A stretch of DNA of 64,000 nucleotides from Brevundimonas naejangsanensis (GCF_003627995.1 NZ_CP032707.1:1974501-2038500); one strand, 5' to 3'; counted from the first letter of the stretch, positions 7,665-17,688 are shown. A program made the numbers and translations. Notes: generated by a model not told the origin, from the sequence alone.

Positions 7665-9014
7665 TCAGGCCTTGCCGCCCGCGCGGCCCTTGGCCAGTTC
7701 GCGGTTGAGCCACAGGGCCAGCAGGGTGCCGACGGCGCCCGACAGCAGATAGGCGCCCCCGGCGACGACGCCGAAACGGCTGGACACCGCCAGGGCGGCC
7801 AGGGGGGCGAAGCCCGCGCCGAACAGCCAGGCCAGGTCCGACGTCAGGGCCGAGGCCGTGTAGCGGTTGGTCAGGCTGAAGCTGGAGGCCACGGCGCCCG
7901 AGGCCTGGCCGAACGACAGGCCCAGCAGGATGAAGCCCAGGATCATATAGGCCAGTTCGCCCGTCGGGCCGCCGTCCAGCATCTGCGGCGCGAAGCCCGA
8001 GAAGGCGGCGATGCCCGCGGCGGTCACGGCCAGCAGGGCGCGGCGGCCGTAGCGGTCGGCCAGCCAGCCCGAGGCCAGGATGGCGACCAGGCCGAAGACG
8101 GCGCCGATCAGCTCGATCATCAGGAAGCGGCTGGGGGCCTCGTCGGTATAGAGGAAGACCCAGGACAGGGGGAACACCGTCACCATGTGGAACATGGCGA
8201 AGCTGGCCAGGGGGGCGAAGGCGCCGATGACGATCTTTCCGCCTTCCTCGCCCACGGCCTTGGCGACTGGCGTGGGGTGCAGCTCCAGCGTCTCGAAGGC
8301 GGCCTGGAAGGCGGGCGTCACCACGATGCGCAGACGCGCGAACAGGGCCACGACGTTGATGGCGAAGGCCACGAAGAAGGGATAGCGCCAGCCCCAGTCC
8401 ATGAAGTCGGCGGCCGACAGCTTGGTCAGGAAATAGGCGAACAGGGCGCTGGCCACGATCAGGCCGATCGGCGCGCCCAACTGCGGGACCATGGCGTACC
8501 AGCCGCGTCGCTGCTCGGGCGCGCTGACGGACAGCAGGGAGGCCATGCCGTCCCACGCGCCGCCCAGGGCCACGCCCTGGCCGATGCGCAGGGCGATGAG
8601 CAGGGCCGCCGCCCAGTGGCCGACCTGGTCATAGCTGGGCAGGAAGCCCAGGCAGACCGTCGACAGCCCCAGAAGGAACAGGGCGATCGTCAGCTTGGTC
8701 CCGCGCCCGAAGCGCCGGTCGACGCCGATGAACAGCGCCGTGCCGAGCGGCCGGGCGAGGAAGGCCACGGCGAAGACGGCGAAGGACAGCAACGTCCCGC
8801 CCAGCGGCCCTGCATAGGGAAACACCAGCTGCGGAAACACCACGACCGAGGCGATCGCATAGACGAAGAAGTCGAAGAATTCCGACGTCCGGCCGATGAT
8901 GACGCCGATGGCGATTTCGCCCGCGTCGATTTTGCCGTCTCGCGCGTTGATGCGGCTGGCGTCCCGCTCAAGGGGCTCTGAAGAAGGCGCGCCGCTGGCT
9001 GCGTTCATGACCAT
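7665..9014 (-). CDS. MFS transporter, metabolite:H+ symporter type
   Basis: About 449 aa from the ATG at 9014 (AGGGAA 4-5 nt upstream); an ATG at 9008 is also possible, and the frame is open further upstream. Twelve hydrophobic segments are readable. Features of the MHS branch (KgtP/ProP/ShiA-like): GRTSEFFDFFVYAIASVVVFP in TM1, GVDRRFGRGTKL between TM2 and TM3 (the MFS signature loop), RIGQGVALGG, and a second loop copy GWLADRYGRRALL. It should import an organic acid or related metabolite with protons across the inner membrane; the substrate cannot be read from sequence. It is divergent from cyoA with about 140 bp between the starts. Confidence 0.85.
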   Translation of the reverse strand: MVMNAASGAPSSEPLERDASRINARDGKIDAGEIAIGVIIGRTSEFFDFFVYAIASVVVFPQLVFPYAGPLGGTLLSFAVFAVAFLARPLGTALFIGVDRRFGRGTKLTIALFLLGLSTVCLGFLPSYDQVGHWAAALLIALRIGQGVALGGAWDGMASLLSVSAPEQRRGWYAMVPQLGAPIGLIVASALFAYFLTKLSAADFMDWGWRYPFFVAFAINVVALFARLRIVVTPAFQAAFETLELHPTPVAKAVGEEGGKIVIGAFAPLASFAMFHMVTVFPLSWVFLYTDEAPSRFLMIELIGAVFGLVAILASGWLADRYGRRALLAVTAAGIAAFSGFAPQMLDGGPTGELAYMILGFILLGLSFGQASGAVASSFSLTNRYTASALTSDLAWLFGAGFAPLAALAVSSRFGVVAGGAYLLSGAVGTLLALWLNRELAKGRAGGKA

Positions 9015-9046
9015 GAGGTTCCCTGGGCCGGGGCGCACGCGCGCCC

Positions 9047-9123
9047 GCGACAATAGAATGACCGAAGCGCCCCTTTGCTCCCGCCGATGGGATCAAGGGA
9101 TAGGGCAGATTGTCCAATGTCGC
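9047..9123. promoter_or_regulatory. Candidate operator region of the cyo operon
   Basis: The interval between the MFS and cyoA starts carries GCGACAAT (9047-9054) and, inverted, ATTGTC (9109-9114) and AATGTCGC (9116-9123). GCGAC-type half sites resemble published RegA/RegR boxes, and regB/regA lie at the end of this operon. No convincing second half of a box follows, so this is a candidate only. Confidence 0.25.
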
Positions 9124-9155
9124 GTCCCGGAGGCCGGGTTTACGGGGCCTGCACG

Positions 9156-10412
9156 ATGACCGAGCCCTCGTCCCAAATCCCGACTGGAGCCGCCGTGCGC
9201 CGACTGCGCCCCCTGTTGCTGCTGCCCCTCCTGGCCTTGCTGCCCGGCTGCGAGGCCGTCGTTCTGGCCCCCGCCGGCGACATCGCCGCCCAGCAGCGCG
9301 ACCTGCTGATGATGTCGGTCTATCTGATGCTGATCATCATCATCCCGGTGATGGCGCTGACCGTCTTCTTCGCCTGGAAGTATCGGGAATCGAACAAGGA
9401 AGCCCGTTACGAGCCGGACTGGGATCACTCGACCCATCTGGAGCTGGTGATCTGGGCGGCGCCGCTGCTGATCATCATCTGCCTCGGGGCCATCACCTGG
9501 GCGGGCACGCACCTGCTGGACCCCTATCGTCCGCTGGACCGCATCGCCGAAGGCCAGGCCGTGGCCGAGGAGCACCGGCCACTGCAGGTCGAGGTGGTCG
9601 CCATGGACTGGAAGTGGCTGTTCATCTACCCCGAGTACGGCATCGCCACGGTGAACGAGCTGGCCGCCCCGGTCGACCGGCCGATCCGCTTCCACATCAC
9701 CTCGACCGGGGTGATGAACTCCTTCTACATCCCAGCCCTGGCCGGTCAGATCTACGCCATGCCGGGGATGGAGACGAAGCTGCACGCCGTCATCAACCGT
9801 CCGGGCGAATACGTCGGCTTCTCGGCCAACTATTCCGGCGACGGCTTCTCCAACATGCGGTTCGCCTTCCACGGCCTGGACGATGCGGGCTTCGACCAGT
9901 GGGTCGCGGGCGTGCGCGCGGCGGGGCAGGGCCTGGACCGCGAGGCCTATCTGGAGCTGGAGAAGCCCAGCGAGAAGGTGCCCGTCATCCACTACGCCTC
10001 GGTCGACGACCGCCTGTTCGACGCCGTGGTCAACATGTGCGTCGAGCCGGGCAAGATGTGCATGGGCGAGATGATGGACATCGACCGCAAGGGCGGGCTG
10101 GGCCTGGCGGCGGTCAAGAACACCCTGCCGCTGGTCCATGACAAATACGCCCGGCGCGGCGACGCCGTCTTCGGCGCCGGCGAATCCTACGTCCTGACCG
10201 TCTGCACCCCGCTGGAGGCCGAGCGCGCCGCCGTCGAGGCCGCCCGTCGCCGCCAGGCCTTCGGCCAGGAGGTGGCCCGCGACACTGTGCTGAACCGCGT
10301 CACGGGCCTGGGACTGGAGCGTCCCGGTCGGTCCGAGGCCGGCGAACGCTTCGCCGCCCTTTCGCCTTCGCCCTTCTCGCGGACGCCCGCGCCCGCCGCG
10401 TCGCAATCCTGA
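9156..10412 (+). CDS. cyoA: Cytochrome bo3 ubiquinol oxidase subunit II
   Basis: A 418-aa lipoprotein from the ATG at 9156. Its signal ends in the lipobox LLPGC (Cys32). Two membrane helices follow (about residues 46-68 and 95-116), then the periplasmic cupredoxin-like domain with VVAMDWKWLFIYPEYGIATVNE and FHITSTGVMNSFYIPALAGQIYAMPGM, which are typical of CyoA. The CuA ligand cluster of cytochrome c oxidases is absent, as expected for a quinol oxidase. A C-terminal tail of roughly 60 residues (Arg/Ala/Pro-rich) extends beyond the fold. First gene of cyoABCD-SURF1-regBA, all in one direction with overlaps or short gaps. Confidence 0.95.
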   Translation: MTEPSSQIPTGAAVRRLRPLLLLPLLALLPGCEAVVLAPAGDIAAQQRDLLMMSVYLMLIIIIPVMALTVFFAWKYRESNKEARYEPDWDHSTHLELVIWAAPLLIIICLGAITWAGTHLLDPYRPLDRIAEGQAVAEEHRPLQVEVVAMDWKWLFIYPEYGIATVNELAAPVDRPIRFHITSTGVMNSFYIPALAGQIYAMPGMETKLHAVINRPGEYVGFSANYSGDGFSNMRFAFHGLDDAGFDQWVAGVRAAGQGLDREAYLELEKPSEKVPVIHYASVDDRLFDAVVNMCVEPGKMCMGEMMDIDRKGGLGLAAVKNTLPLVHDKYARRGDAVFGAGESYVLTVCTPLEAERAAVEAARRRQAFGQEVARDTVLNRVTGLGLERPGRSEAGERFAALSPSPFSRTPAPAASQS

Positions 10413-10426
10413 GCGCCTGAACGATC

Positions 10427-12436
10427 ATGACCGTTGAACATGCCACATCGCCGCTTCTGGGACGGCTGGACTGGAACGCCCTGCCGCTCCACGAGCCCAT
10501 CCTGGTCGCCACCTTCGCCGTCGTCGTTCTGGGCGGCCTGGCCGTCCTGGGCCTGATCACCCGTTACAAGCTGTGGGGCTATCTCTGGACGGAGTGGTTC
10601 ACCACCGTCGATCACAAGAAGATCGGCATCATGTACATGATCCTGGGGCTGGTCATGCTGCTGCGCGGCTTCGCCGACGCCGTCATGATGCGGCTGCAGC
10701 AGGCCATGGCCTTCGGCGGGTCCGAGGGCTACCTCAACGCTCACCACTACGACCAGATCTTCACCGCCCACGGCGTGATCATGATCTTCTTCGTGGCCAT
10801 GCCCCTGATCACCGGCCTGATGAACTACATCGTGCCGCTGCAGATCGGGGCGCGGGACGTCTCCTTTCCTTTCCTGAACAACTTCAGCTTCTGGATGACC
10901 ACGGCGGGCGCCGTGGTGGTGATGATGTCGCTGTTCGTCGGCGAGTTCGCCCGCACGGGATGGCTGGCCTATCCGCCGCTGTCGGGCATCGGCTACAGTC
11001 CGGGCGTCGGCGTCGACTATTACATCTGGGCCCTGCAGATCGCGGGGGTGGGCACGACGCTGTCCGGCATCAACCTGATCGCCACCATCGTGAAGATGCG
11101 CGCCCCGGGCATGGGCCTGATGAAGATGCCGGTCTTCACCTGGACCTCGCTGTGCGCCAACATCCTGATCGTGGCCTCCTTCCCGATCCTGACGGCCACC
11201 CTGGCTCTGCTGTCGGCCGACCGCTACGTGGGCACCAACTTTTTCACGAACGACTTCGGCGGCAATCCGATGATGTACGTGAACATGATCTGGATCTGGG
11301 GCCACCCCGAGGTCTACATCCTGATCCTGCCGCTGTTCGGCGTGTTTTCTGAAGTCACCTCGACCTTCTCGGGCAAGAAGCTCTTCGGCTACACCTCCAT
11401 GGTCTATGCGACGGTGGTCATCACCATCCTGTCCTACCTGGTGTGGCTGCACCACTTCTTCACCATGGGCTCGGGCGCGTCCGTGAACTCCTTCTTCGGG
11501 ATCACGACGATGATCATCTCAATCCCGACAGGGGCCAAGCTGTTCAACTGGCTCTTCACCATGTACCGCGGCCGCATCCGGTTCGAGCTGCCGATGATGT
11601 GGACGGTCGCCTTCATGCTGACCTTCGTGATCGGCGGCATGACGGGGGTGATGCTGGCGGTGCCGCCGGCCGACTTCGTCCTGCACAACTCCCTGTTCCT
11701 GATCGCCCACTTCCACAACGTCATCATCGGCGGGGTGCTGTTCGGCCTGTTCGCCGCCATCAACTACTGGTGGCCCAAGGCCTTCGGCTTTCGGCTGGAG
11801 AAGAAGTGGGGCCTGGTCAGCTTCTGGTGCTGGGTGATCGGCTTCTGGGTCGCCTTCATGCCGCTGTACGTCCTGGGCTTCATGGGCGTGACGCGGCGGA
11901 TGCGGGTGTTCGACGACCCGGCCTATCAGATCTGGTTCATCATCGCGGGCGTGGGCGTGGCGATCATCGCCGTCGGCATCCTGGCCATGCTGATCCAGTT
12001 CGCCGTCAGCATCCTCAACCGCGACAAGCTGCGCGACGAGACCGGCGATCCCTGGCATGGCCGCACCCTGGAGTGGGCCACCTCCTCGCCGCCACCCGAC
12101 TACAACTTCGCCAGGACGCCGGTCATCCACGACAGCGACGCCTGGTGGGACATGAAGACCCGCGGCTATGAGCGCCCGGTCGAGGGCTTCCAGCCGATCC
12201 ACATGCCCAGGAACACGGGCGCCGGGGTCATCCTGGCGGCGCTGTCGACGGTCGTGGGCGTGGCCCTGATCTGGTACATCTGGTGGCTGGCGGCCGTCGG
12301 GTTCGCGGCCCTGGTCGCCTACGCCGTCTTCCACACCTTCAACTACAAGCGCGACTACTACATCCCGGCCGAGACGGTGCGGGCGACCGAGGATGCGCGC
12401 ACCCAGGCCCTCGCGGCCTCGGCGACGCAGGGGTGA
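10427..12436 (+). CDS. cyoB: Cytochrome bo3 ubiquinol oxidase subunit I
   Basis: The 669-aa catalytic subunit of the terminal oxidase reduces O2 at a heme-CuB centre and pumps protons. It matches the family length. Landmarks: [21 protein letters not shown] (low-spin heme His), [19 protein letters not shown] near residues 290-308 (CuB His cross-linked to Tyr), a His-His pair in [20 protein letters not shown], and [13 protein letters not shown] (heme ligands, near 427). The start at 10427 leaves 14 bp after cyoA. The next gene starts 4 bp after the stop. Confidence 0.97.
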   Translation: MTVEHATSPLLGRLDWNALPLHEPILVATFAVVVLGGLAVLGLITRYKLWGYLWTEWFTTVDHKKIGIMYMILGLVMLLRGFADAVMMRLQQAMAFGGSEGYLNAHHYDQIFTAHGVIMIFFVAMPLITGLMNYIVPLQIGARDVSFPFLNNFSFWMTTAGAVVVMMSLFVGEFARTGWLAYPPLSGIGYSPGVGVDYYIWALQIAGVGTTLSGINLIATIVKMRAPGMGLMKMPVFTWTSLCANILIVASFPILTATLALLSADRYVGTNFFTNDFGGNPMMYVNMIWIWGHPEVYILILPLFGVFSEVTSTFSGKKLFGYTSMVYATVVITILSYLVWLHHFFTMGSGASVNSFFGITTMIISIPTGAKLFNWLFTMYRGRIRFELPMMWTVAFMLTFVIGGMTGVMLAVPPADFVLHNSLFLIAHFHNVIIGGVLFGLFAAINYWWPKAFGFRLEKKWGLVSFWCWVIGFWVAFMPLYVLGFMGVTRRMRVFDDPAYQIWFIIAGVGVAIIAVGILAMLIQFAVSILNRDKLRDETGDPWHGRTLEWATSSPPPDYNFARTPVIHDSDAWWDMKTRGYERPVEGFQPIHMPRNTGAGVILAALSTVVGVALIWYIWWLAAVGFAALVAYAVFHTFNYKRDYYIPAETVRATEDARTQALAASATQG

Positions 12437-12440
12437 TCCG

Positions 12441-13085
12441 ATGAGTCACGCACCTTCCTTCCACCCCGACTACGTCGACGAGGCTGGCCGGCCGATCTTC
12501 CACCCGGAGGAGGAGCCGCATCACCCGGAAGGCCACAGCACCATGCTGGGCTTCTGGATGTATCTGATGAGCGACTGCCTCATCTTCGCGATGCTGTTCG
12601 CCGTCTATGCGGTGCTGGGGGCCAACTACGCCGCGGGCCCGTCGCCCAAGGACCTGTTCGACCTGCCGCTGGTGGCGCTGAACACCTCCATGCTGCTGCT
12701 GTCGTCGATCACCTACGGTTTCGCCATGCTGGCCATGGTCAAGAACCGCACGGCGCAGATGCAGGCCTGGCTGGCGATCACCGGCCTGTTCGGCCTCTGC
12801 TTCCTGGGGATCGAGCTCTATGAGTTCGCCCACATGATCCACCTGGGCGCCACGCCCCAGCGCAGCGGCTTCCTGTCGGCCTTCTTCTTCCTGGTGGGGA
12901 CCCACGGCCTGCACGTCACCTTCGGCATCATCTGGCTGGTGACGCTGATGGTGCAGGTGGCGCAGAAAGGGCTGATCCCGGCCAACAAGCGCCGGCTGAT
13001 GTGCCTCAGCCTGTTCTGGCACTTCCTGGACGTCATCTGGATCGGCGTCTTCACCTTCGTCTATCTGATGGGGATGCTGCGATGA
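12441..13085 (+). CDS. cyoC: Cytochrome bo3 ubiquinol oxidase subunit III
   Basis: A 214-aa integral membrane protein with five helices. It is recognised by [27 protein letters not shown] at the N-terminus, [17 protein letters not shown] in the middle and [21 protein letters not shown] at the end. The start at 12441 is the ATG followed by the typical Pro/His-rich N-terminus ([11 protein letters not shown]). The stop overlaps the cyoD start (ATGA, 13082-13085), indicating coupled translation. Confidence 0.95.
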   Translation: MSHAPSFHPDYVDEAGRPIFHPEEEPHHPEGHSTMLGFWMYLMSDCLIFAMLFAVYAVLGANYAAGPSPKDLFDLPLVALNTSMLLLSSITYGFAMLAMVKNRTAQMQAWLAITGLFGLCFLGIELYEFAHMIHLGATPQRSGFLSAFFFLVGTHGLHVTFGIIWLVTLMVQVAQKGLIPANKRRLMCLSLFWHFLDVIWIGVFTFVYLMGMLR

Positions 13086-13465
13086 GCGCCGAAGACCACG
13101 CCGTGAACCACCATGACGACCACGCCGCCCATGGCGAGGCGCACGACCACGGCTCGTTCAAGACCTATATGATCGGCTTCCTGCTGTCGGTCGTGCTGAC
13201 GGCCATCCCGTTCTGGCTGGTCATGACGGGGACGCTGGCGCCGGCCACGACGGGGCTGATCATCACCGCCTTCGCCGTGGTGCAGATCGTGGTGCACATG
13301 GTTTTCTTCCTGCACATGAACCATCGCTCCGAGGGCGGGTGGAACATGCTGGCGCTGATCTTCACCCTGGTCATCCTGGTGATCGCCGTCGCCGGGTCGG
13401 TGTGGGTCATGTATCACCTGAACGCGAACATGATGCCCGTCCACGACATGCAGGTGATGGGCTGA
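13082..13465 (+). CDS. cyoD: Cytochrome bo3 ubiquinol oxidase subunit IV
   Basis: A 127-aa small subunit with a His/Asp-rich cytoplasmic N-terminus and three membrane helices (about 30-48, 58-80 and 92-115), including [22 protein letters not shown], the family signature. It assists assembly of subunit I. It is coupled to cyoC by ATGA. No cyoE (heme O synthase) follows; the next gene is SURF1, so heme O synthase must be encoded elsewhere. Confidence 0.93.
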   Translation: MSAEDHAVNHHDDHAAHGEAHDHGSFKTYMIGFLLSVVLTAIPFWLVMTGTLAPATTGLIITAFAVVQIVVHMVFFLHMNHRSEGGWNMLALIFTLVILVIAVAGSVWVMYHLNANMMPVHDMQVMG

Positions 13466-13484
13466 CCCCGGAGCGGGAGAGGCC

Positions 13485-14261
13485 ATGCCGCCTTCGTCAG
13501 AACCAGCGCCCGGCCGGGCGGGCGAGCGAGGGCGAGGGCGGGGGCGGCTGGTCCTCGCCCTGGCGGTCTTCGCCGTCCTGTTCGCGGGCTTCTCGGCCCT
13601 GGGCGTCTGGCAGGTGCAGCGGCTGACCTGGAAGCGTGAGCTGATCCGCCAGGTCGACGCCCGCATCCACGCCGCGCCCGTCCCCGCGCCGGGGCCTGCG
13701 GGCTTCGCCGCCGTCACGCGCGGGGCGGACCAGTATCGTCGCGTCACGGCCACGGGCCGCTTCCTGCACGCGGGCGAGACCCGGGTGAAGGCGGTCACCG
13801 AACTGGGGCCGGGCTTCTGGGTGCTGACGCCCCTGGCCGAGAACAGGGGCTTCACCGTCCTGGTCAACCGGGGCTTCGTCCCGTCCGAGCGCGCGGCGCC
13901 CGAGGCGCGTGTCGAGGGACAGGTCGAGGGGCCGGTCGCCGTCACCGGCCTGCTGCGCATCACCGAGCCCGGCGGCGGCTTCCTGCGCGCCAACGATCCG
14001 GCGGGCGACCGCTGGTTCTCGCGCGACGTGGCGGCCATCGCCCAGGCGCGGGGGCTGAAGGGGCCGGTCGCCCCTTATTTCATCGACGCGGACGCCGCGC
14101 CCAATCCCGGCGGCTGGCCGCGCGGCGGGCTGACGGTGGTGCGCTTCGTCAACAGCCATCTGGTCTATGCTTTGACCTGGTTCGGGCTGGCGCTGATGTC
14201 GGCGGGCGGCGCTGTGCTGTGGGCGCGCGAGGCGCGGCGGCGCAGGGGAGGGGAGCGATAA
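13485..14261 (+). CDS. SURF1 family oxidase assembly protein
   Basis: A 258-aa SURF1-like membrane protein with a helix near each end (about 22-45 and 225-246) and a periplasmic middle. Family features: FAGFSALGVWQVQRLTWKRELIRQVDARI after the first helix, RVTATGRFLHAGETRV, GPGFWVLTPLAENRGFTVLVNRGFVP, and VRFVNSHLVYALTWFGLALMS at the end. SURF1 proteins help deliver heme to subunit I of heme-copper oxidases; its place directly after cyoD fits that. A good ribosome site (GGGAGAGG) precedes the ATG. The stop overlaps the regB start (TAATG). Confidence 0.92.
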   Translation: MPPSSEPAPGRAGERGRGRGRLVLALAVFAVLFAGFSALGVWQVQRLTWKRELIRQVDARIHAAPVPAPGPAGFAAVTRGADQYRRVTATGRFLHAGETRVKAVTELGPGFWVLTPLAENRGFTVLVNRGFVPSERAAPEARVEGQVEGPVAVTGLLRITEPGGGFLRANDPAGDRWFSRDVAAIAQARGLKGPVAPYFIDADAAPNPGGWPRGGLTVVRFVNSHLVYALTWFGLALMSAGGAVLWAREARRRRGGER

Positions 14262-15601
14262 TGCAGACGCCGATCATGGGGCGGATCGCCCGCACCCTTC
14301 TCGGCATGGACGCGCGCGCCGAGGCGCCGGTGTCGCCGGGCGCGGCCGGGCGGCGCAATATGCTGCTGCTGATCCAGTTGCGCTGGCTGGCGGTGATCGG
14401 CCAGGTGCTGACCATCGTCATCGTGCACTGGGGCCTGGGCATCACCGTGCCGCTGGGGCCGCTGCTGCTGGCGCCGACGGCCCTGGCGGTGATGAACCTG
14501 ATCAGCGCTCCCGTGACCCTGCGGCGCAAGGCGGTCACCGACCCGGAGCTGCTGCTGGCCCTGTGCGTCGACGTCGCGGCCCTCAGCTGGCTGCTCTACT
14601 TCAGCGGCGGGGCGACCAATCCCTTCGCCGCCCTCTATCTGATGCAGGTGGTTCTGGCGGCGGTGCTGCTGCGGCCCTCCTACGCCTGGGGCTTCGTGCT
14701 GGTGACCAGCGCCTGCCTGGCCGTTCTGGCGATCTGGCGGCGGCCGCTGCCCCTGCCGGAGGGCGCCGACGCGCGGCTGGGGTTGCTCCAGCAGGGCGCC
14801 CTGATCAACTTCATCCTGATCGCCATCCTGCTGGTCGCCTTCGTGACGCGGACCAGCCAGAACGTGCGCGCCCGCGACGCCTATCTGGCCGAGGCGCGGC
14901 AGCAGGCGGCGGAGCAGGACCATATCGTCCGCATGGGGCTGCTGGCCTCGGGCGCAGCACATGAACTCGGCACGCCCCTGGCCTCGCTGTCGGTCATCCT
15001 CAGCGACTGGCGGCGGATGACCGCCCTGACGGCGGACGAGGACCTGAGCCAGGACATCGCGCAGATGCAGGCCGAGGTCGAGCGCTGCAAATCCATCGTC
15101 ACCAACATCCTGATGTCGGCGGGCGAGGCGAGGGGCGAGGCGCCGACCGTCACCACCCTGGGCGCCTTCCTGACCGAGATCATCGCCGACTGGTCGGCCA
15201 AGGCGGGCGAGGCCCTGCGGGTCCGGCTGATCGGGCCGGCGCCGCGCGACCCGCGCATCATCGCCGATCCCGCGCTGAAGCAGGTGTTCAGCGCCCTGCT
15301 GGACAACGCCCTCGAGGCGGGGGCCCGCAGCCTGGAGGTGCGCGCGGCCGCCGACGGCGACGGCCTGTTCATCGCCTTCGAGGACGACGGGCCGGGCTTC
15401 TCCCCGACCGTGCTGGAGAAGCTGGGCCAGCCCTATCAGTCGACCAAGGCCCGGGCGGGCGCGGGCCTGGGCCTGTTCCTGCTGGTCAATGTGGTGCGCA
15501 AGCTGGGGGGGACCGTCGCCGCCGCCAACCGGCCTGCGCCGGGCGGCGGCGGAGCCGTGGTGCGCCTGACCTTGCCGATTGACGCCCTGGCGCCGAAATG
15601 A
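14261..15601 (+). CDS. regB: Redox sensor histidine kinase RegB/PrrB
   Basis: A 446-aa kinase with six N-terminal membrane helices. The second periplasmic loop/helix region carries SGGATNPF (about residues 115-122), the quinone-linked GGxxNPF motif of RegB. The H-box ASGAAHELGTPLASL has the phospho-accepting His234; Cys276 in EVERCKSIV corresponds by position to the redox-active cysteine of RegB. N-box LDNALEAGA and G-boxes DDGPGFSP and GAGLGLFLLVNVV complete the ATPase domain. Start from the ATG overlapping the SURF1 stop, with GGGGAGGGGAG in front. It should sense the quinone pool and respiratory state and phosphorylate RegA. Confidence 0.92.
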   Translation: MQTPIMGRIARTLLGMDARAEAPVSPGAAGRRNMLLLIQLRWLAVIGQVLTIVIVHWGLGITVPLGPLLLAPTALAVMNLISAPVTLRRKAVTDPELLLALCVDVAALSWLLYFSGGATNPFAALYLMQVVLAAVLLRPSYAWGFVLVTSACLAVLAIWRRPLPLPEGADARLGLLQQGALINFILIAILLVAFVTRTSQNVRARDAYLAEARQQAAEQDHIVRMGLLASGAAHELGTPLASLSVILSDWRRMTALTADEDLSQDIAQMQAEVERCKSIVTNILMSAGEARGEAPTVTTLGAFLTEIIADWSAKAGEALRVRLIGPAPRDPRIIADPALKQVFSALLDNALEAGARSLEVRAAADGDGLFIAFEDDGPGFSPTVLEKLGQPYQSTKARAGAGLGLFLLVNVVRKLGGTVAAANRPAPGGGGAVVRLTLPIDALAPK

Positions 15602-16146
15602 GGGAAGACATGAACGAGACGCCCCGCCAGTTGCTGATCGTCGAGGACGACGAGTCCTTTTCGCGGACCCTGCGGCGGTCGTTCGAGCGGCGCGGCTATC
15701 AGGTCGTCAGCGCGCACAGCCATGACCAGATGGTCGAAGTGCTGAAGACGCATCATCCCGACTACGCCGTGGTGGACCTGAAGCTGGGGGCGGCGTCGGG
15801 CCTGACCTGCGTCCAGACCCTGCACGCCTTCGATCCCGACCTGGTGATCGTGGTCCTGACCGGCTTCGCCAGCATCGCCACGGCGGTCGAGGCCATCAAG
15901 CTGGGCGCGCGCCACTACCTGGCCAAGCCGGCGGGCACCGATGACATCGAGGCCGCCTTCGGCCGCGAGGCGGGCGACCCGGATGCGCCCCTGAGCGCGC
16001 GACCCACTTCGATCAAGACCCTGGAGTGGGAGCGGATTCACGAGGTCCTGGCCGAGACCGACTTCAACATCTCCGAAGCCGCCCGCCGCCTGGGCATGCA
16101 CCGCCGCACCCTGGCGCGGAAGCTGGAGAAGCGGCAGGTCAGCTGA
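15598..16146 (+). CDS. regA: Redox response regulator RegA/ActR/PrrA
   Basis: A 182-aa two-domain regulator (178 aa from the alternative ATG at 15610, which has GGGAAG in front). Receiver domain: acidic pair in LLIVEDDESFSR, phospho-accepting Asp60 in YAVVDLKLG, Thr in VVLTGFAS and Lys in HYLAKPA. The receiver joins a C-terminal Fis-type helix-turn-helix (NISEAARRLGMHRRTLARKLEK), characteristic of RegA. A Pro-rich linker lies between them. It overlaps regB (ATGA). Regulation of the cyo operon by RegA is likely from family knowledge and position but is not shown by the sequence. Confidence 0.93.
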   Translation: MREDMNETPRQLLIVEDDESFSRTLRRSFERRGYQVVSAHSHDQMVEVLKTHHPDYAVVDLKLGAASGLTCVQTLHAFDPDLVIVVLTGFASIATAVEAIKLGARHYLAKPAGTDDIEAAFGREAGDPDAPLSARPTSIKTLEWERIHEVLAETDFNISEAARRLGMHRRTLARKLEKRQVS

Positions 16147-16177
16147 GCCAAACAGCGCGCTCATCCTTACCTCGCTG

Positions 16178-16287
16178 TCATTCTCGGGCTTGACCCGAGA
16201 ATCCAGCCCCTCAACGCTTGAACAGGCATGGGTTGATGCGGTCGCCGTCGTGCTTGCTGGATTCTCGGGTCAAGCCCGAGAATGACG
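16178..16287. repeat. Paired palindromic (REP-like) repeat, family A
   Basis: Bases 16178-16205 (TCATTCTCGGGCTTGACCCGAGAATCCA) recur inverted at 16256-16287. Each unit is itself a palindrome around CTTGA/TCAAG. The pair sits between the convergent regA and CoA-transferase genes and can fold as one long hairpin, so it may act as a bidirectional terminator. A diverged pair lies at 25427-25538. Confidence 0.8.
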
Positions 16288-16308
16288 GCCTGAGAGAGGG
16301 GGGAGGCG

Positions 16309-17526
16309 TCACCCCTCCGCCTTCAACGCCCCCAACACTTCTTCGGTATCCTGCCCCAGTCTCGGCGGCGGCGCGTCATAGCGCACCGGCGTCTTCGACA
16401 GGCGGATGGGCGAGGCGACCGTGCGGATCGGTTGGGCCAGATCGGCGCGCGACTGCTCCACCGTCAGGCCGCGATGGACGGCCTGGGGCTCCTGGAACAC
16501 CTGGTCGATCGTATTGACCGGGCCGCAGGGCACGCCCGCCCTCTCCAGCGCCTGCATGAGGCCGTGCATGGTGAAGCCCTGCGTCCGCGCGGCGATCAGC
16601 GGCCCCAGCGCCTCGCGGTTGGCGACGCGCAGGGCGTTGGTGGCGAAGCGGTCCTCGGCCTCCAGCTCCAGGGCGCCGCACAGGGCGCGGAACTGGCCGT
16701 CGTTGCCCACGGCGATGATCACCATGCCGTCCGAGCAGGGGAAGGGCTGGTAGGGGGCCAGGTTGGGGTGGGCGTTGCCCATCCGCGTCGGGGCCTTGCC
16801 GGACACGAAGTAATTGGTCGCCTGATTGGCCAGCATGGCGGCCTGAACGTCGAACAGGGCGATGTCGATGTGCTGGCCCTCGCCGGTCGCCCGGGCGTGC
16901 CACAGGGCCGCCAGGATGGCGTTGGAGGCGTAGAGGCCGGTGAACAGGTCCACGACCGCCACCCCGACCTTCATCGGCTCGGCGCCGGGCGCGCCGTCCG
17001 GCTGGCCGGTGATGGACATCAGCCCGCCCATGGCCTGGATCATGTAGTCGTAGCCCGCGCGGTGCGCGTCCGGCCCGTCCTGGCCGAAGCCGGTGATGGA
17101 GCAATAGACCAGCGTCGGATTGACCGCCGCCAGGGCGGCGTAGTCGAGGCCGTACTTCTTCAGCCCGCCGGTCTTGAAGTTCTCGACCACCACGTCGCAG
17201 GTCGCGGCCAGACGGCGCGCCGCCTCCGCGCCTTCAGGGCTGGCGATGTCCAGCTCGACCGACTTCTTGCCCCGGTTGGCGCACAGGAAATAGGCGGCGT
17301 CGCCGGGCGCGCCGTCGGCCGTGGTGGTGAAGGGCGGGCCCCAATGGCGGGTGTCGTCGCCGGCGCCCGGCCGCTCGATCTTGATGACCTCGGCGCCCAG
17401 GTCGGCCAGGGTCTGCGTCGCCCACGGCCCGGCCAGGACTCGCGACAGATCCAGCACGCGCAGGCCCGCGAGGGGGCCGTGAGGGGCGGAGAGCGAAGCG
17501 GAGGGAATCGAGGCGGCGTCGGACAT
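16309..17526 (-). CDS. CaiB/BaiF-type (family III) CoA-transferase
   Basis: A 405-aa family III CoA-transferase. Conserved parts: PLAGLRVLDLSRVLAGPWATQTLADLGAEVIKIE at the N-terminus, FLCANRGKKSVELDI, GYDYMIQAMGGLMSITG with the catalytic Asp (here GYDYM) and the GEGQHIDIALFD segment near residue 225. It would move CoA between carboxylic acids in the cytoplasm. The substrates cannot be predicted: relatives include formyl-CoA transferase, alpha-methylacyl-CoA racemase and succinyl-CoA transferases. It is a single-gene unit, convergent with regA; the tRNA gene lies upstream of it on the same strand. Confidence 0.88.
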   Translation of the reverse strand: MSDAASIPSASLSAPHGPLAGLRVLDLSRVLAGPWATQTLADLGAEVIKIERPGAGDDTRHWGPPFTTTADGAPGDAAYFLCANRGKKSVELDIASPEGAEAARRLAATCDVVVENFKTGGLKKYGLDYAALAAVNPTLVYCSITGFGQDGPDAHRAGYDYMIQAMGGLMSITGQPDGAPGAEPMKVGVAVVDLFTGLYASNAILAALWHARATGEGQHIDIALFDVQAAMLANQATNYFVSGKAPTRMGNAHPNLAPYQPFPCSDGMVIIAVGNDGQFRALCGALELEAEDRFATNALRVANREALGPLIAARTQGFTMHGLMQALERAGVPCGPVNTIDQVFQEPQAVHRGLTVEQSRADLAQPIRTVASPIRLSKTPVRYDAPPPRLGQDTEEVLGALKAEG

Positions 17527-17612
17527 GGCCGACTCCTAGCAGAATCCGCGCGCGCCCGAACGATCCGCGCCGAAGCGCGACCGCATTTCAGCGATGTAGA
17601 AGAAAGAGACGA

Positions 17613-17688
<76 letters not shown>

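Noticed and set aside
16218..16517. 99-codon frame between regA and the CoA-transferase gene
   Set aside because: It is made of a REP-like unit and the antisense end of the CoA-transferase gene.
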